Shown here one piece after another: positions 9,880-19,760 of a stretch of 64,000 nucleotides of DNA. The notes under the pieces are model-generated. The model searched no databases. It saw only the letters and a list, made by a program, of their open reading frames with translations, and was not told the origin of the DNA. This DNA is from Diadophis punctatus similis. Taxonomy: Eukaryota > Chordata > Lepidosauria > Squamata > Dipsadidae. Location: NCBI GenBank assembly GCA_023053685.1, contig JALIGW010000003.1:143308508-143372507 (forward strand), read 5' to 3'. Made by a program: the position numbers and the translations under genes. Position 1 is the stretch's first letter; each line of letters opens with the position of its first letter.

Positions 9880-11400
9880 CAAAAACTTCTTCCGGGCTAG
9901 GAGCAGAAGCCTCCGTCCTCCGCCTGGGTCTTTGGAGAAGGGAAGCAAAGTGTTTTCAGGAGGCAGCCACCTAGAGATAAGAAAACAAACAACTGAGGGA
10001 AGGAGCCCCCGAAACTGCCGGCATTGCGGATCCCCGCAGTTCCTTGGCTCATCTGGGCTGCAGCTGAGCCCACTGCCATGAGCCGGTGGATGGAGGCACC
10101 CCTCCCCAGCCAGATCTTTCCAGATTTGACTTAGAAGAAAGTGCAGCTCATGGGTGCTACATTTCTCTGTGCTGCGCCAAATGATTTCCCATAAAGAGCA
10201 ACGAAGGAGAGAAACAGCCACTGACTTGGAGAACATGTGGATTGGAGCAGCTCTGTGTGCTCTCCACTGGCTGTTTCTTCGCTTTCATTGTTTCACATTG
10301 GAAGAGGAGAGCAGCCGCTGCCTCCAAGCCCAGCAGGGGCGGTGGCAATGGCAGAGTCTGGCACTCGGGGAGGGCAAGGTTAGCACACTCCCAGCCATGC
10401 CCTGCACTGCCTCTGACGGCTTAGGGCAGTGGGCTCAGCCCCCCGCGTGTTGTATCCCCCTCCGAGCCTTCGTCCACACCTCCAGTGTCTCCCGAAGCTG
10501 CCACCATTGGAGCTGCAACAGGTGAGCGTGGCAGGGCAAAGGGGGGGAATGGCTCATCTGGAGCAGCTCCCTCGCAACCGGGGGCAGCAGGGACAAACTG
10601 CAGGGGAGCAGCTCCAGACAAGCCCGTATTCTTCTGAAGCCGCCACCGTGCACACCGGCGGGAAAGTCCCAGGTCCGGCTGCCCGCGAGCCTCTCTCTCT
10701 CTCTCTCTCAAGTCCACACTCACGCTCTCCCCCCTTGCTGTCCCGGTTCTATGGCTCCTCCCGGCCTCCCAAAGTCTCTCGAAGTGAGTCCAAGGAGAGA
10801 ACAGGGTTGCACAGAGCTGTCCGTGCTTCCAAAATGCTGTAGGGACTGGAGCGAAGGGGTGGGTGGGAGAGAGGAAGCCAGAGGCGCTTGCTTGGCTCAT
10901 CGCTGCTTCTGCTTTTCTGGCGCGGGAGGTGGGGGGGATGGGACTGGGGATATGGAGCTACCCCGGCAGCAGGAAAGGAAAGAAGGAAAGGAAAAGAAAG
11001 GAAAAGGGGAAGGGAGGCCCCAACTCTAGAGCTTTCCCATCAAAACCCACCCCAGCAGTCCAGAGTGAACGAGCGATCCGGCAGGAGCTCTGCCTGCGCC
11101 GATGGGGCTCTTGTAGCTGCCGCAGCTGCTGACCTACCTGGCCGGGGTGGTGCTGGCCGCAGGTGAGGGGCTTGGAGGGTGGGGGGACACCTGCAGGCGA
11201 AGGAGTGGGGGTCCCCGGGCGCCTCCGTGCTCCGCTTGCCTCGCAGGGAGAGTGCCCATCATCACCGCCTTCCCTGAATTGGAGTCCAGCTCAGCCTTGT
11301 GATTCCCCACCCCTTCCTGGAAAAACCTGGGGGGGCTCCTCTCCCCTTCTTGTTTCATTTGGAGGGAAGATCCTGCAAATATTGGCTGTCAAAATTGCCT
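9880..11400 (+). other. GC/CpG-rich cargo inside the 4-kb hAT element
   Basis: This stretch is far richer in GC and CpG than the AT-rich flanks, and it includes a (CT)n run at about 10690-10709. Several overlapping open frames exist on both strands, as expected of GC-rich DNA; none shows a known domain. It resembles the 5' end of a gene (CpG island), which suggests captured host sequence. That reading is an inference. Confidence 0.4.
11102..11302 (+). pseudogene. Possible captured exon pair (signal-peptide-like start)
   Basis: An ATG at 11102 opens a hydrophobic stretch (after MGLL and one in-frame TAG, it reads LPQLLTYLAGVVLAA) that ends at a consensus donor, GCAG|GTGAGG, at 11162/11163. 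An acceptor-like cttgcctcgcag ends at 11246. Joining the two keeps the frame (RVPIITAFPEL...) until TGA at 11300. The gene was not recognised. The in-frame stop and the short 84-bp intron argue for a dead fragment or chance. It lies inside a hAT element, so capture by the transposon is the idea to test. Confidence 0.25.
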
Positions 11401-11403
11401 AAT

Positions 11404-11767
11404 GATTGGGGGAAGGAAAAAAGAAGGAGGGAGGAGATGAAAAGCAAAGGTGGGAGAAAGTGAAAGAAGGAAAAAGAAAGAGAGAGGAAGGAAGGAAGAA
11501 AGGAAGGAAGGAGATGAAAAGAAAAGGAAGGTGGAAGAAAGGGAAAGAAGGAAAAAGAAGGATGAAAGAAGGAAGGAGATGAAAAGAAAAGGAAGGTGGG
11601 AGAAATGGAAAGAAGGAAAAAGAAAGAGGAAGGAAGGAAGGAAGGAAGGAAGGAAGGAAGGAAGGAAGGAGGGAGGGAGGAGATGAAAACAAAAGGAAGG
11701 TGGAGAGAAAGGGAAAGAAGGAAAAAGAAAGATGAAGGAAGGAAGGAAGGAAGGAAGGAAGGAAGGT
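11404..11767 (+). repeat. Polypurine (GAAG/GGAA) tract with longer-period repeats
   Basis: Nearly pure A/G for about 360 bp. Larger units recur: gagatgaaaa...gaaaaggaaggtgg appears at about 11431, 11511, 11577 and 11680. It therefore has both tetranucleotide and roughly 70-100-bp periodicity. Frames through it are artefacts. Confidence 0.9.
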
Positions 11768-12000
11768 GCCATGCTGGGGATGATGGGACTTGGTGGGCAC
11801 CCAGTTAGGAAAGGGCACCTGTTCTTCCCTGCCCCTCTTCCCCAGAACCGGGGGAGGGAAGGATCCTCCCCTCCAGCAGCTCCATTGCCCTGGCATGACC
11901 GGGGCAGGCAAAGCCGTTGGTTGCTGGTGCCCAAGTCGGCTCTTGCAAGGGCTTCACCAGGCTGCAGATTGGCAGAAGAGCTTCCCAGGTGGTGCAGCTC

Positions 12001-12170
12001 AACTTTTATTTATTTTATTTATTTATTTATTTTTGTCAAGTACGTGTTGGTAATATACATAGATATAACATTGATTATATACATAAGATGAGTACTGATA
12101 AGAGGGAACATTAGGACAGGGACGGTAGGCACGCTGGTGCACTTGTAGCAGGCTGCACCAAAAAGAGTCT
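12001..12170 (-). mobile_element. LINE 3' end (CR1/L2-like), minus strand
   Basis: The TTTATTTATTT run is the 3' tail of an element reading toward lower coordinates. The adjoining body (tttgtcaagtacgtgttggt ... agggacggtaggcacgctgg) is a sequence I associate with abundant squamate LINE tails. It sits inside the 4-kb hAT, so it inserted later or travelled with it. Confidence 0.55.
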
Positions 12171-12592
12171 TCCTCTTCACCTGACAACAATTACACCTCA
12201 ACTTACAATTTAGTGATCGTTCAAAGTTAGAGTGGCACAGAAAAAAAGATAACTTATGACCGTTTTTCACACTTATGACTGTTGTAGCATCCCCACGGTC
12301 ATGTGATCAAAATTCAGACGCTTGGCAACTGGCTCATATTTATGATGGTCACCGTGTCCCGGGGAGTCCTGTGACCCCCTTCTGCGACCTTCTGGCAAGC
12401 AAAGTCAATGGGGAAGCTGGATTCTCTTAACAACGGGGTAACTCACTTATCAACTGCAGGGATTCACTTAACAACTGTAGCAAGAAAAGTTGTAACATGG
12501 AGCAAGCCTTGCTTAACCAATGTCTCACTTAACAGCAGAAATGTTGGGCTCAGTTGTGGTCGTAAGTCGAGGACTACCTGTATAATAAGGGT
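12171..12592 (-). mobile_element. MITE with CAGGTAGTCCTCGACTTAC terminal repeats
   Basis: It ends gtcgtaagtcgaggactacctgta, the reverse complement of the terminal sequence. The interior is shared with 59817-60795 (for example cccca-ttgactttgcttg and gtcatgtgatca motifs) and, as an older relic, with 50935-51215. No coding capacity. This is a non-autonomous DNA transposon of a family I cannot assign to a superfamily with certainty. Confidence 0.65.
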
Positions 12593-12671
12593 TCTTGCTC
12601 ACAATGAGGGGTTCAGCTGGGAGGGCCACTCAAAGGCAGCCAAAGACAAGGTTGGAGACCCTCGGTGGCCC

Positions 12672-12912
12672 CGGGGAAAAGAAAGGAAAGGAAAGGAGGA
12701 AAGGAAAGGGGGAGGGGAAGGGAAGGGAGGGAGGGAAGGAAAGGAAAGGAAAGGAAAGAAGGAAAGGGGGAAAGGAAGGGAGGAGAGAGGAGGAAATGGA
12801 AGGAAAGGAAAGGGGGAAGGGAAGGGAAGGGAGGAGAGGGGAGGAAATGGAAGGAAAGGAAAGGAGGAAAGGAAAGGGATGGAACAGGGGAAAAGAAAGG
12901 AAAGGGGTAGGG
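12672..12912 (+). repeat. Polypurine (GGAAA)n-type tract
   Basis: About 240 bp of A/G only, with repeated GGAAA and GGAGG units. It is the second purine tract inside the same hAT element. Confidence 0.9.
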
Positions 12913-13427
12913 GAGGGACTACAACTACAGCTCTGGAATATGGGACTGACTTTCCCACCAACATCAGCAAGCCACCCTCAGTCTGCCCATCTTCATTTTC
13001 CTTCACTCAGATTGACCAAGCTTCTTGAGGGAAGGAACACAAAAGAGGTTTCCAGGCTGTGTGCCTGGACCAGGCAGTTTCTCGGGCCTCCCACCCAGAG
13101 GCCTCACAGAAGCAGACAGGTAGGCCTGGAAGGCGGCTGAGCTCCCCCCCACCAGTGGTCCGCGGGATTTAAAATTATGAATTTGGTGGTCCCTGAGGTC
13201 CAAAAGGTTGGAGACCCCTGGTCTATCACACTCTTGGGCAAAGCATGTGAGCCATTTCCTCCTTTCAGTGGTCCATGAAAGTACATCTATAGTATGTAGA
13301 TAATGAAGTTGAAAAAAGGTGAACAACATTTTTACAGATCTATAGACACCTTGAGGCTGGGTGTGACAAGGAATGGCTGGGAGGGGAGGGGCCAGGCGAG
13401 GCACCCCTTGAAGTGAGTGACATTGAG

Positions 13428-13650
13428 TGGCCACACCCACCCAGTCACATGACTGTCAAGCCACTCCCACCCAGTCACATGGCTGGCAAGCCACTCCCAC
13501 ACAGTCACATGACCGGCAAGCCACTCCCACCTGGTCACATGGCCGGCAAGCCACTCCCACACAGTCACATGACTGGCAAGCCACCCCCACCCGGTCACAT
13601 GGCCGGCAAGCCACTCCCACCCGGTCACATGACCATCAAGTCATGCCCAC
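13428..13650 (+). repeat. 30-bp minisatellite, about 7 copies
   Basis: The unit is aagccactcccacccagtca plus catggctggc, with small changes between copies (cc/ac/tg before gtcacatg; gg/ga after). The motif gccatgtgaccgggtgggcg on the other strand occurs once in the short hAT copy at 24968-25329. The array thus probably grew from a piece of the transposon's own interior. Confidence 0.9.
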
Positions 13651-13713
13651 AAAATAAGCCACACCCATAGTGGTAGTAAAAAAAATTGGAAACCCCCCCC
13701 CCCCGATTCCTAG

Positions 13714-14709
13714 ATATGTGAAGTGATGCACACCAAATATTATTTCCAATTCAGTCCATGGCACCCTTAACACTGATCTAAATTGACTCATATAGCACTG
13801 AAATAACTTCTCAGGGTTGCCTGCTTTTGTTGCAATCACTATAGAAAATGACGTTGGGATCAAGGTGTGCACAGAGGCTCCAAATTAAAACTATGATTTC
13901 ATCAACCTTGGAAATAGACAAAAGCTTTACATGGTCTCTGGGACTAATATTTCCTAATAAAACATCCTTTTTAACAAAACTGAAAATCAATATTGAGAGA
14001 AGTTTTGGAATTGACACTAGCCTTTTGAGAAACTGGAAATAGATCTTCCTGTCAGAAGCTAAAACTGCTCTCCTCTGTCTAGACTGCACTGGGAGCAAAA
14101 TTATCAGATTTTCATTTCCTCAGTTTCACTCCACAGTGGTAAAACGTGTGAGTTATCGATTCATCTGCTGAAAGGCAGAAGAGCTTTTCACCTCAGTAGG
14201 GTCAAATGGGTTTGTGGGCGTCTAATTATACCGATACAGAGCATATAAATCTTCAAACAGTCATTATGTGAACATAAGTGTCCAAAGGGATCATTAGAGT
14301 CCTTTTAGTCCACTGCTTGTTCTCTGGGCTGTTTTATGAGAGGTCACAGAAATAGAGAGTTAATATTATCAAGCCACATAGGTATTTATATTGGTAGTGA
14401 ACGTTAGGGAGGATTTCAGAAGAAAACTGCACAGTTTCATCCACATGCTGCATTGTTTTATTCAGTTGCATTCATGTTGCTAAGAAAACAACTGCACATT
14501 TTATATATTTAGGAAATACATAAAGACATCCAGCACAAGGTGAATTAAAGGCAGCACGCAAGTATGTAGCCCCAGTGGGTATGTTGCTCAGAGATAAACA
14601 CAGACTTGGGGTGAGAGGTATAATCATTTGGGCACATGGAAGGCATACTAGACAGGGATCATAGTAAGTGGAAAAAATGTTTGCAAGTCACAATTTATGA
14701 AGATTTGTA
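13714..14709. other. No gene or clear repeat seen
   Basis: Unique-looking sequence. An open frame at 13811-14098 (minus) of 95 codons has no domain that I recognise and is not called. Confidence 0.6.
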
Positions 14710-15138
14710 TTGGAAATCATGAAGGGTTCCTGTTAGTCTAGATCCCAAAGGTGCTTTTTTCAAAAGGCAACTGGACTTTCTGGTTTTTCTTTGAAGATGT
14801 TTTGCTTCTCATTCAAGAAGCTTCTTGTTATGTACTGATGTACGGAGTACATTTGCATAGCTGCCGCTGATTGGCTGATCTAGTGGTGGCAGAAATAAAC
14901 TGCTGTCAATGGCCAGCAAGCTTCAGGGAAGCCCTTAAAAGCGGCTTCCCTGCAGCCTGCCGGCAGTCCATATTAGTTCTAGCTAATAGACAATAAAGGT
15001 GCTGAACAGTTCCTACATCTCGACTCTTCATTCCCACGCAAATATAACACTTCTTCAGCTAAGAAAGTCCAGTTGCCTCTTGAAAAAAGCACCTTTGGGA
15101 CAACCATGACCTGGACGACTAAGAATCTCCATAGACTG
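14710..15138. mobile_element. Palindromic MITE split by a solo LTR
   Basis: The left arm (cccaaaggtgcttttttcaa, ggcaactggactttc, aagaagcttctt) and the right arm (gaaagtccagttgcc, ttgaaaaaagcacctttggg, ccatgacctgg, gaatctccatag) are inverted copies. The split lies at the hairpin tip, where a 224-bp LTR entered. Other copies are at 5519, 27669 and 42022. Confidence 0.8.
14826..15049 (+). mobile_element. Solo LTR (224 bp) with CTTCT target duplication
   Basis: It begins TGTTATGTACTG and ends GCAAATATAACA, so TGTTAT/ATAACA are inverted ends. CTTCT lies on both sides (14821-14825 and 15050-15054). A CTGATTGGCTG CCAAT-like site, TTAAAAG and an AATAAA (about 14989) are in the order of an LTR promoter and polyadenylation signal. 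No internal region remains, so recombination between two LTRs probably removed it. The 5-bp duplication fits Gypsy or some endogenous retroviruses. Confidence 0.8.
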
Positions 15139-15917
15139 TTAATCAAGATGTTACTTGACTGAATGGTATAACGTTGACTCTGGAGATAGGATTAACCTGA
15201 CGCACTGAGAGCTATGTAACTGGGGCTGCATGATTTCTGTAGGAGGAATGTTTGAGCAATGTCAATAAAAGAATATGTTGGAAATGATATCTCAGCAGCA
15301 CCTTGAGACTGAAACAGATTGCCCTACATAATTGCTCCTGCAGATGTTTTGTCCCATCTCAATAGTCATCCCCATTTGAATGATCAATATAATGCCCTGT
15401 TATATACAAGAAAATAAATTGGGGGATAATACAAGATTGGGAGAGCTTTGAAGGGAAGAGTTTCTGACCTTGTAAGTTCATCTGACAGAGCCTACAGCAG
15501 CTAATAAGTTACAGAGGTCGAGCATCAATATGATGTTTTACATGTCCTAAAAATATAGCAAACATTTTAAAAATACAGGTAAACATCTCAACATGGACTA
15601 TTCTAGGTCTATATGACATGAGGAAGAAGGCACTTGTGTAATCTAATAAATGTGGGGAGAGAATGAAATCTAATTTCAAGGTGAACATTTCTAAATTAAT
15701 TCTTTTAAATAATACGTGATAGACCAGGTCAGGAACTAAACATTGCAAGAAATACTAGAATTCTACTTTATCTATATAATAATTCAGTCTTAAAAACCTG
15801 ACTGCATTTGCCCTGCCCTCCCTTTTATAGCAAGCAGATTCAAGGCAGGGCTTCCTTCAGTTTTTTTCTCACCTCTTCCTGTTTTCCAGGGCTAAATTCA
15901 TGTTTTCCTAATGACAT
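15139..15917. other. No gene or clear repeat seen
   Basis: Unique-looking sequence. A 79-codon minus frame at 15509-15748 is unsupported. Confidence 0.6.
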
Positions 15918-15925
15918 ACTGTACT

Positions 15926-16308
15926 CAGGGGTGGGTTTCACTTACCTTCGCCACCGGTTCGTGCCGCGACATTTCGCACACCTGTGTCTCTTCACGCGAT
16001 TTCACTTCCACGCATGCTCAGAAGGTGGATTCAGCCCGAAACACAGCTGAGGAGCTCATCAGCTGTGCTTCAGGCGAAGAAATAAAGGTCAGTATTAACC
16101 CGAAGGCGGGCAGGCGGGCTTTTTTCAAAGCACAGAATGCTGTGAAGCCATCCAAACACAGAAAAAATGGCCAAAAATTCAGAAAAAAAGATGGCGGTGA
16201 GCACAGACCGGCACAGACAGAACCGGATCCGTGATGCCAAAATTACGTCACCAGCGGGTCGCTAACGGTTCGGGCGATGTGGTCTGAACCGGGAGGAACC
16301 CACCCATG
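15926..16308 (-). mobile_element. hAT-type MITE, CAGGGGTGGG family
   Basis: Ends are CAGGGGTGGGTTTCACTTAC and GGGAGGAACCCACCCATG. The 8-bp duplication ACTGTACT is at 15918-15925 and 16309-16316. It is closely related to 51716-52084 (opposite orientation) and 60320-60631. The 107-codon frame across it is conserved between copies only as far as the DNA repeat is. Confidence 0.92.
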
Positions 16309-16316
16309 ACTGTACT

Positions 16317-16989
16317 GCACATATTTTCTTCAAGGCCCTCCCCTTACTTCTCTCTAGTATGTCAGTTAATATTTTGGCAGCAATGATTCTTGACCAAAAT
16401 CACCTTCCTTTTCTCCCTCTCTCCCTCCCTCCTTCTCTTCTTCTTCCTCCTTCTCCTCTTCCAAAAACTTAACATAAATATATTACAGAATTTTTTTAAA
16501 AAAATCCTGTGTGTATAAAAGACAATATGGCATAAGAAAAGCATATGTTATGAGAAAGGCATACAAAATAAACACAATTTTTCATGCAAAACATTTAGCA
16601 AACAAACAAAAACATTCTTAAATTGGGCTTACAACGCAGACTTAAACTGAAAAAAAGAATATTGATGAAAATGGACTTTGCACATGTTGGACTGAAATTG
16701 TGGCCATAAACAGTGTTCAGTAAACATACATTCTTTGAAATGGGTCTATATCAGGTATCATGGAGCAGCTCAGAGCAGAAGAGTAGTGGAGCATAAGGCC
16801 ATCAGGAAGAATGGTAGTGGTGGTCCATTTTCAGGATGAAACTGCTCTTAAGAAAACCTTTACTGTCTGAAGAAGAGAGAAAAGCATGTTTTTTCTGAAA
16901 AGAAACCCATATTTTCTTGTGCTGAGAATAGAACTTAAGGGAACTACAATGCAAGCTAGTAGTAGTACTAGCTGACATAGTACCATAAG
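16317..16989. other. No gene seen; polypyrimidine run at 16403-16462
   Basis: A C/T-rich run (ctccctccctccttctcttc...) lies near the start. The remainder is unique-looking and AT-rich. Confidence 0.6.
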
Positions 16990-17040
16990 AGTCCCCTGGG
17001 AGTTGGGCGGCATATAAATCCATTTAAATAAATAAATAAG
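16990..17040 (+). mobile_element. LINE/SINE 3' tail fragment
   Basis: The sequence gggagttgggcggcatataa followed by aaataaataaataa is the recurrent L2-like 3' end of squamate retroposons. The inverted counterpart is at 51233-51300. Only the tail is recognisable. Confidence 0.55.
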
Positions 17041-17429
17041 TGATCTAGACATCTAATGGCAAGAATGATAAACTGATTTCAGGTTTATGAGCATCTTGTG
17101 TCATCTCCAAACTGTGTTAGGACGTCAAGGCATTTGCAAATTTCAATGAAAAGTTGGAAATTTTTATGCATCTCCTTCTTCAAATTTTGTGAAATACTGT
17201 ATATTTACCCTTAAAAAAAGATATCTGTGACATTAAAAATCCTTCACTGAGAAGATTTTTTGTTTGTTTTAAAGTCTCCATGGTAATATTTTTAACCAAA
17301 TTAAAAACAGCCCTTCTATTATAAATATTTGGAGAAACCTTAATTTTCCTTTCAGGTAAATCCACCTAATATTTTTGGAAACAATTTTTTCACCAAGATA
17401 TTTATCTTTACTAATAGTACTTTTCAGGT
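17041..17429. other. No gene or clear repeat seen
   Basis: AT-rich unique-looking sequence upstream (on the plus strand) of a LINE reverse transcriptase fragment. Confidence 0.55.
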
Positions 17430-17580
17430 CAAGGAGCATGGGTCCAGGACACAGATGAATTCACAGTCATAAGGACCCTGTCCACGTCTTCATGGTTAAA
17501 TGGTCCAAACTCCTCCCAGATAACAAAGCTCAGATATATCTCATCACTTCCAAGGGAATTGTCCAGCTAGGGTCCAACTC
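17430..17580 (-). pseudogene. LINE reverse transcriptase fragment (L2-like), decayed
   Basis: Minus-strand translation gives a stretch around VIWEEFGPFNHEDVDRVL. After a frame change it gives CVLDPCSLT, close to the (T)CxLDPCPSWL motif that precedes the RT domain in L2/CR1-group LINEs. It has at least one frameshift and no further RT motifs, so it is a dead fragment. Recognition is by motif memory only. Confidence 0.5.
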
Positions 17581-17754
17581 CAAGTGAAATAAATACCTAC
17601 AGATGCAAAGAATATTTCCTCCACTTTTTTAAAATAGATGGCTAAACTGGTGGCATTTTTCTCCTTTAATTTGTATCTTTCTTCATAGAAAACTCAGAGT
17701 CAGGCAATAGAAGCTGCAGAGAATGGTTATATTTCCTTCCCAATTATCTTCTTA

Positions 17755-17998
17755 GCAATAGCAATAGCACTTAGACTCGTATACCGCTTCATAGTGCTTT
17801 TACAGCCCTCTCTAAGCAGTTTACAGAGTCAGCATATTGCCCCCAACAATCTGGGTTCTCGTTTTACCCACCTTGGAAGGATGGAAGGCTGAGTTAACCT
17901 TGAGCCGGTGAGATTTAAACTGCCAAACTGCAGCTAGCAGTCAGCTGAATTAGCCTGCAGTGCTGCACTCTAACCACTGCACCACCTTGGCTCAATCT
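17755..17998 (-). mobile_element. tRNA-derived SINE, near full length
   Basis: Minus-strand reading: tRNA-like head (GGTGCAGTGGTTAGAG, B box GTTTAAATCTCACC), conserved body, and the end GCGGTATACGAGTCTAAGTG with TGCTATTGCTATTGC tail. This fits a pol III-transcribed SINE with a LINE-like 3' end. The same family begins the window at 1-152. Confidence 0.75.
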
Positions 17999-18213
17999 TA
18001 TGGATTTGCTAGTGAGTTATCCTTCATTCCATAGAACGCAGGTGATATAAGACTGAGACTCAAAAACATATGAGCCTGATATTAATTCTGAGTGATGCCC
18101 AACTAGGAATTTAATTAGAATATGAATCTTGGTGACTCATGGTGCTTACCACTAGCCTACAGTGATTACAATCCTTGTGAATGAAGGCAAATATACCTGT
18201 CCTAGGATAATGT

Positions 18214-18428
18214 TGCAGGATTCAATCTGGGTTGGTACTGGGACCAGAGGTTTAATCTTCAGAGCTTTTGGACTCATGATGGAGCCCATCCTTAAGGAAA
18301 TTCTCTCTAGCAGAGTGTCTCTCTCTCTCCCTAGAGAGAAGTTCCCCGAGGATGGGCTTCAGCATGAGTCCAAAAGCTCTGAAGATTAAACCGCTGGTCT
18401 TGGTAACTGACCCAGATTGGATCCTGCA
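18214..18428. mobile_element. Foldback element (long palindrome, about 100-bp arms)
   Basis: The left arm (tgcaggattcaatctgggtt ... gtttaatcttcagagctttt ggactcatg) is the inverse of the right arm (catgagtccaaaagctctga ... gattggatcctgca). The central loop of about 30-40 bp holds a (CT) run. It would form a hairpin of roughly 90 % pairing by eye. No frame is present. It is likely a MITE with very long terminal repeats; the ends are not proven by a target duplication. Confidence 0.8.
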
Positions 18429-18756
18429 TTACAATCTTCAATGTTCTTTCCCATTCTGAGACAGAAAATGGCTTTTTTCTTCCTACATTCAACTCTCAGC
18501 TATGAGTCTTTCCCCATCTGCTCTTCTTGCTTGTCTTCAGCACTTATTATGGTGGTGATAGAAGAAGTAGCAGTGTATAATCTTTCTGATATAGGTTTAC
18601 CCCCGTACCATAGGAGGAAATAGAAAAAGGAAATATGTACTGTGATCACTGCTGTTGCAGCCTGTTAAGGAGATAGGGTGAGGGAATCCAATTTTGTAGA
18701 GATTCCCTGAAACAAACAAATAAAAAAAAGGATCTTTTTCTCTCTCTTTTATGTGT

Positions 18757-19275
18757 CTATTATAGCCCGAATCTGTAAAGATGAAGTCAGGAAAGCTAAG
18801 GCTAAGAATGAACAAAGACTTGCAACAAAAGTCAAAAATAATTTTTAAGAAAGTTTCTTTCAACATATAAATAGCATGAAAAAAAAGTCCAGAAAACAGT
18901 AGGTCCACTTAAGAGAGAAGATGGGAAGGAAGTGACAGGTAGTAGAGAGAAAGCAGATCTGCTTAACTCATTCTTTGCATCAGTCTTGATGCAAAAAGAA
19001 ACTATAGCTCAACCTACCAAAAACCTAACCGTAAAGGACAGACTAGAAATTAAAATTAAAATAAGCAAGAAAATGGTTAGAGAACACCTATCTGATCTTG
19101 ACAAATATAAAACAGTGGGATCTGATGGTTTACATTCCAGAGTTCTGAAGGAGCTGGCACATGTTATCTCAGAACCATTGTACCATATCTTTCAAAAATC
19201 CTGGAACACCGAGAAATTAACTGAGGATTGGAAAAGAGCTGATGTGATTCCCATCTTCAAAAAAAAAAAGGGGGG
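18757..19275 (+). pseudogene. CR1 LINE reverse transcriptase, N-terminal part, truncated
   Basis: The translation shows the linker GSREKADLLNSFFASVL and then VGSDGLHSRVLKELAHVIS, PLYHIFQKSWN and WKRADVIPIFKK. These are characteristic of the first RT blocks of CR1 ORF2. The open part runs from about 18932 to 19270. Upstream, the same frame is readable with a stop (around 18840), and it ends in an A-run then a G-run at 19262-19279. Catalytic YADD blocks are missing. It is a dead fragment; the CR1 3' tail reappears at 19710 after another insertion. Confidence 0.85.
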
Positions 19276-19709
19276 GGGACCAGACCCAGAATGCGTGCAC
19301 ATTCATAGTTCCGAACTGGTAGCAAAGGTAAGTGAAATCTACCACTGCCCAGTGCCCAAAGCATGCGTGCACGTGCACAAATGTGCATGTGCATACCAGA
19401 ACCCTCAAAATGCAATGCGTGCACAGCCCCCTGCATGCGCATGCCTCTGTGCATGTGCCCCCGTGCATGTGCCCCCATGCATGTGCATGTGGGGGGCCCA
19501 TATGCCCCCCAACCTGTGCATGCACGCACACACACACACACACACCCGCCCCACCCCCCCACATGCGCGGTAGAGACCCAAAGACCAGCTGACCTGTGGG
19601 AGGCATGTGCACATGCGTGGTGGAGCTGAACTGGGGCGATGGCTCGCGTGCCCACAGAGAGGGCGCTTCATGCCACCTCTGGCATGCGTGCCATAGGTTG
19701 GCCATCACG
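19276..19709. mobile_element. Composite hAT remnants with TGCATG/CA-rich filler
   Basis: Near 19313-19350, gaactggtagcaaaggtaag and tgaaatctaccactg match the end of the CAGGGGTGGG hAT family. Further on, ccataggttggccatcacgg at about 19690-19709 matches the end of the CAGTGATGGCGAACC hAT family (27070, 45172). In between is GC-rich DNA with repeated tgcatgtgc and a CA run. No clean 8-bp duplication was found. Confidence 0.5.
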
Positions 19710-19760
19710 GGACTAGAAGACCTCCAAGCTCTATCCTTTCCAGCTCTATTCTGATTGATA
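19710..19760 (+). mobile_element. CR1 LINE 3' end
   Basis: The sequence gactagaagacctccaagct ... ccagctctattctg is the usual CR1 3' terminus. Together with 18757-19275 it shows one CR1 copy with most of its interior deleted or replaced. Confidence 0.7.

Larger units (their letters stand above)
9626..13705 (+). mobile_element. Large (4.08 kb) non-autonomous hAT-type element
   Basis: The left end is CAGAGGTGGGTTCCTACCGG, matching the CAGGGGTGGG family found throughout the window. The right end (about 13650-13705) matches the reverse complement of the copy at 24968 (a stretch like ccacacccatagtggtagtaaaaaaaa) and finishes in a C-run where other copies end ACCCACCCCTG. ATTCCTAG flanks both ends (9618-9625 and 13706-13713), giving the 8-bp duplication typical of hAT transposases. 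Other copies are 145-442 bp, so the interior is foreign or expanded: GC-rich sequence, purine tracts, a LINE tail, a MITE and a minisatellite. No transposase domain was recognised, so it would need one in trans. Confidence 0.75.

Noticed and set aside
9622..10236. 204-codon minus-strand frame
   Set aside because: It lies across the hAT left end and GC-rich cargo, starts outside any promoter context and shows no domain.
11389..11934. 181- and 170-codon frames rich in F, P and S
   Set aside because: Complement of the polypurine tract; repeat artefact.
13428..13650. CRISPR-like regular repeats
   Set aside because: Units are contiguous with no unique spacers, in a vertebrate genome; it is a minisatellite.
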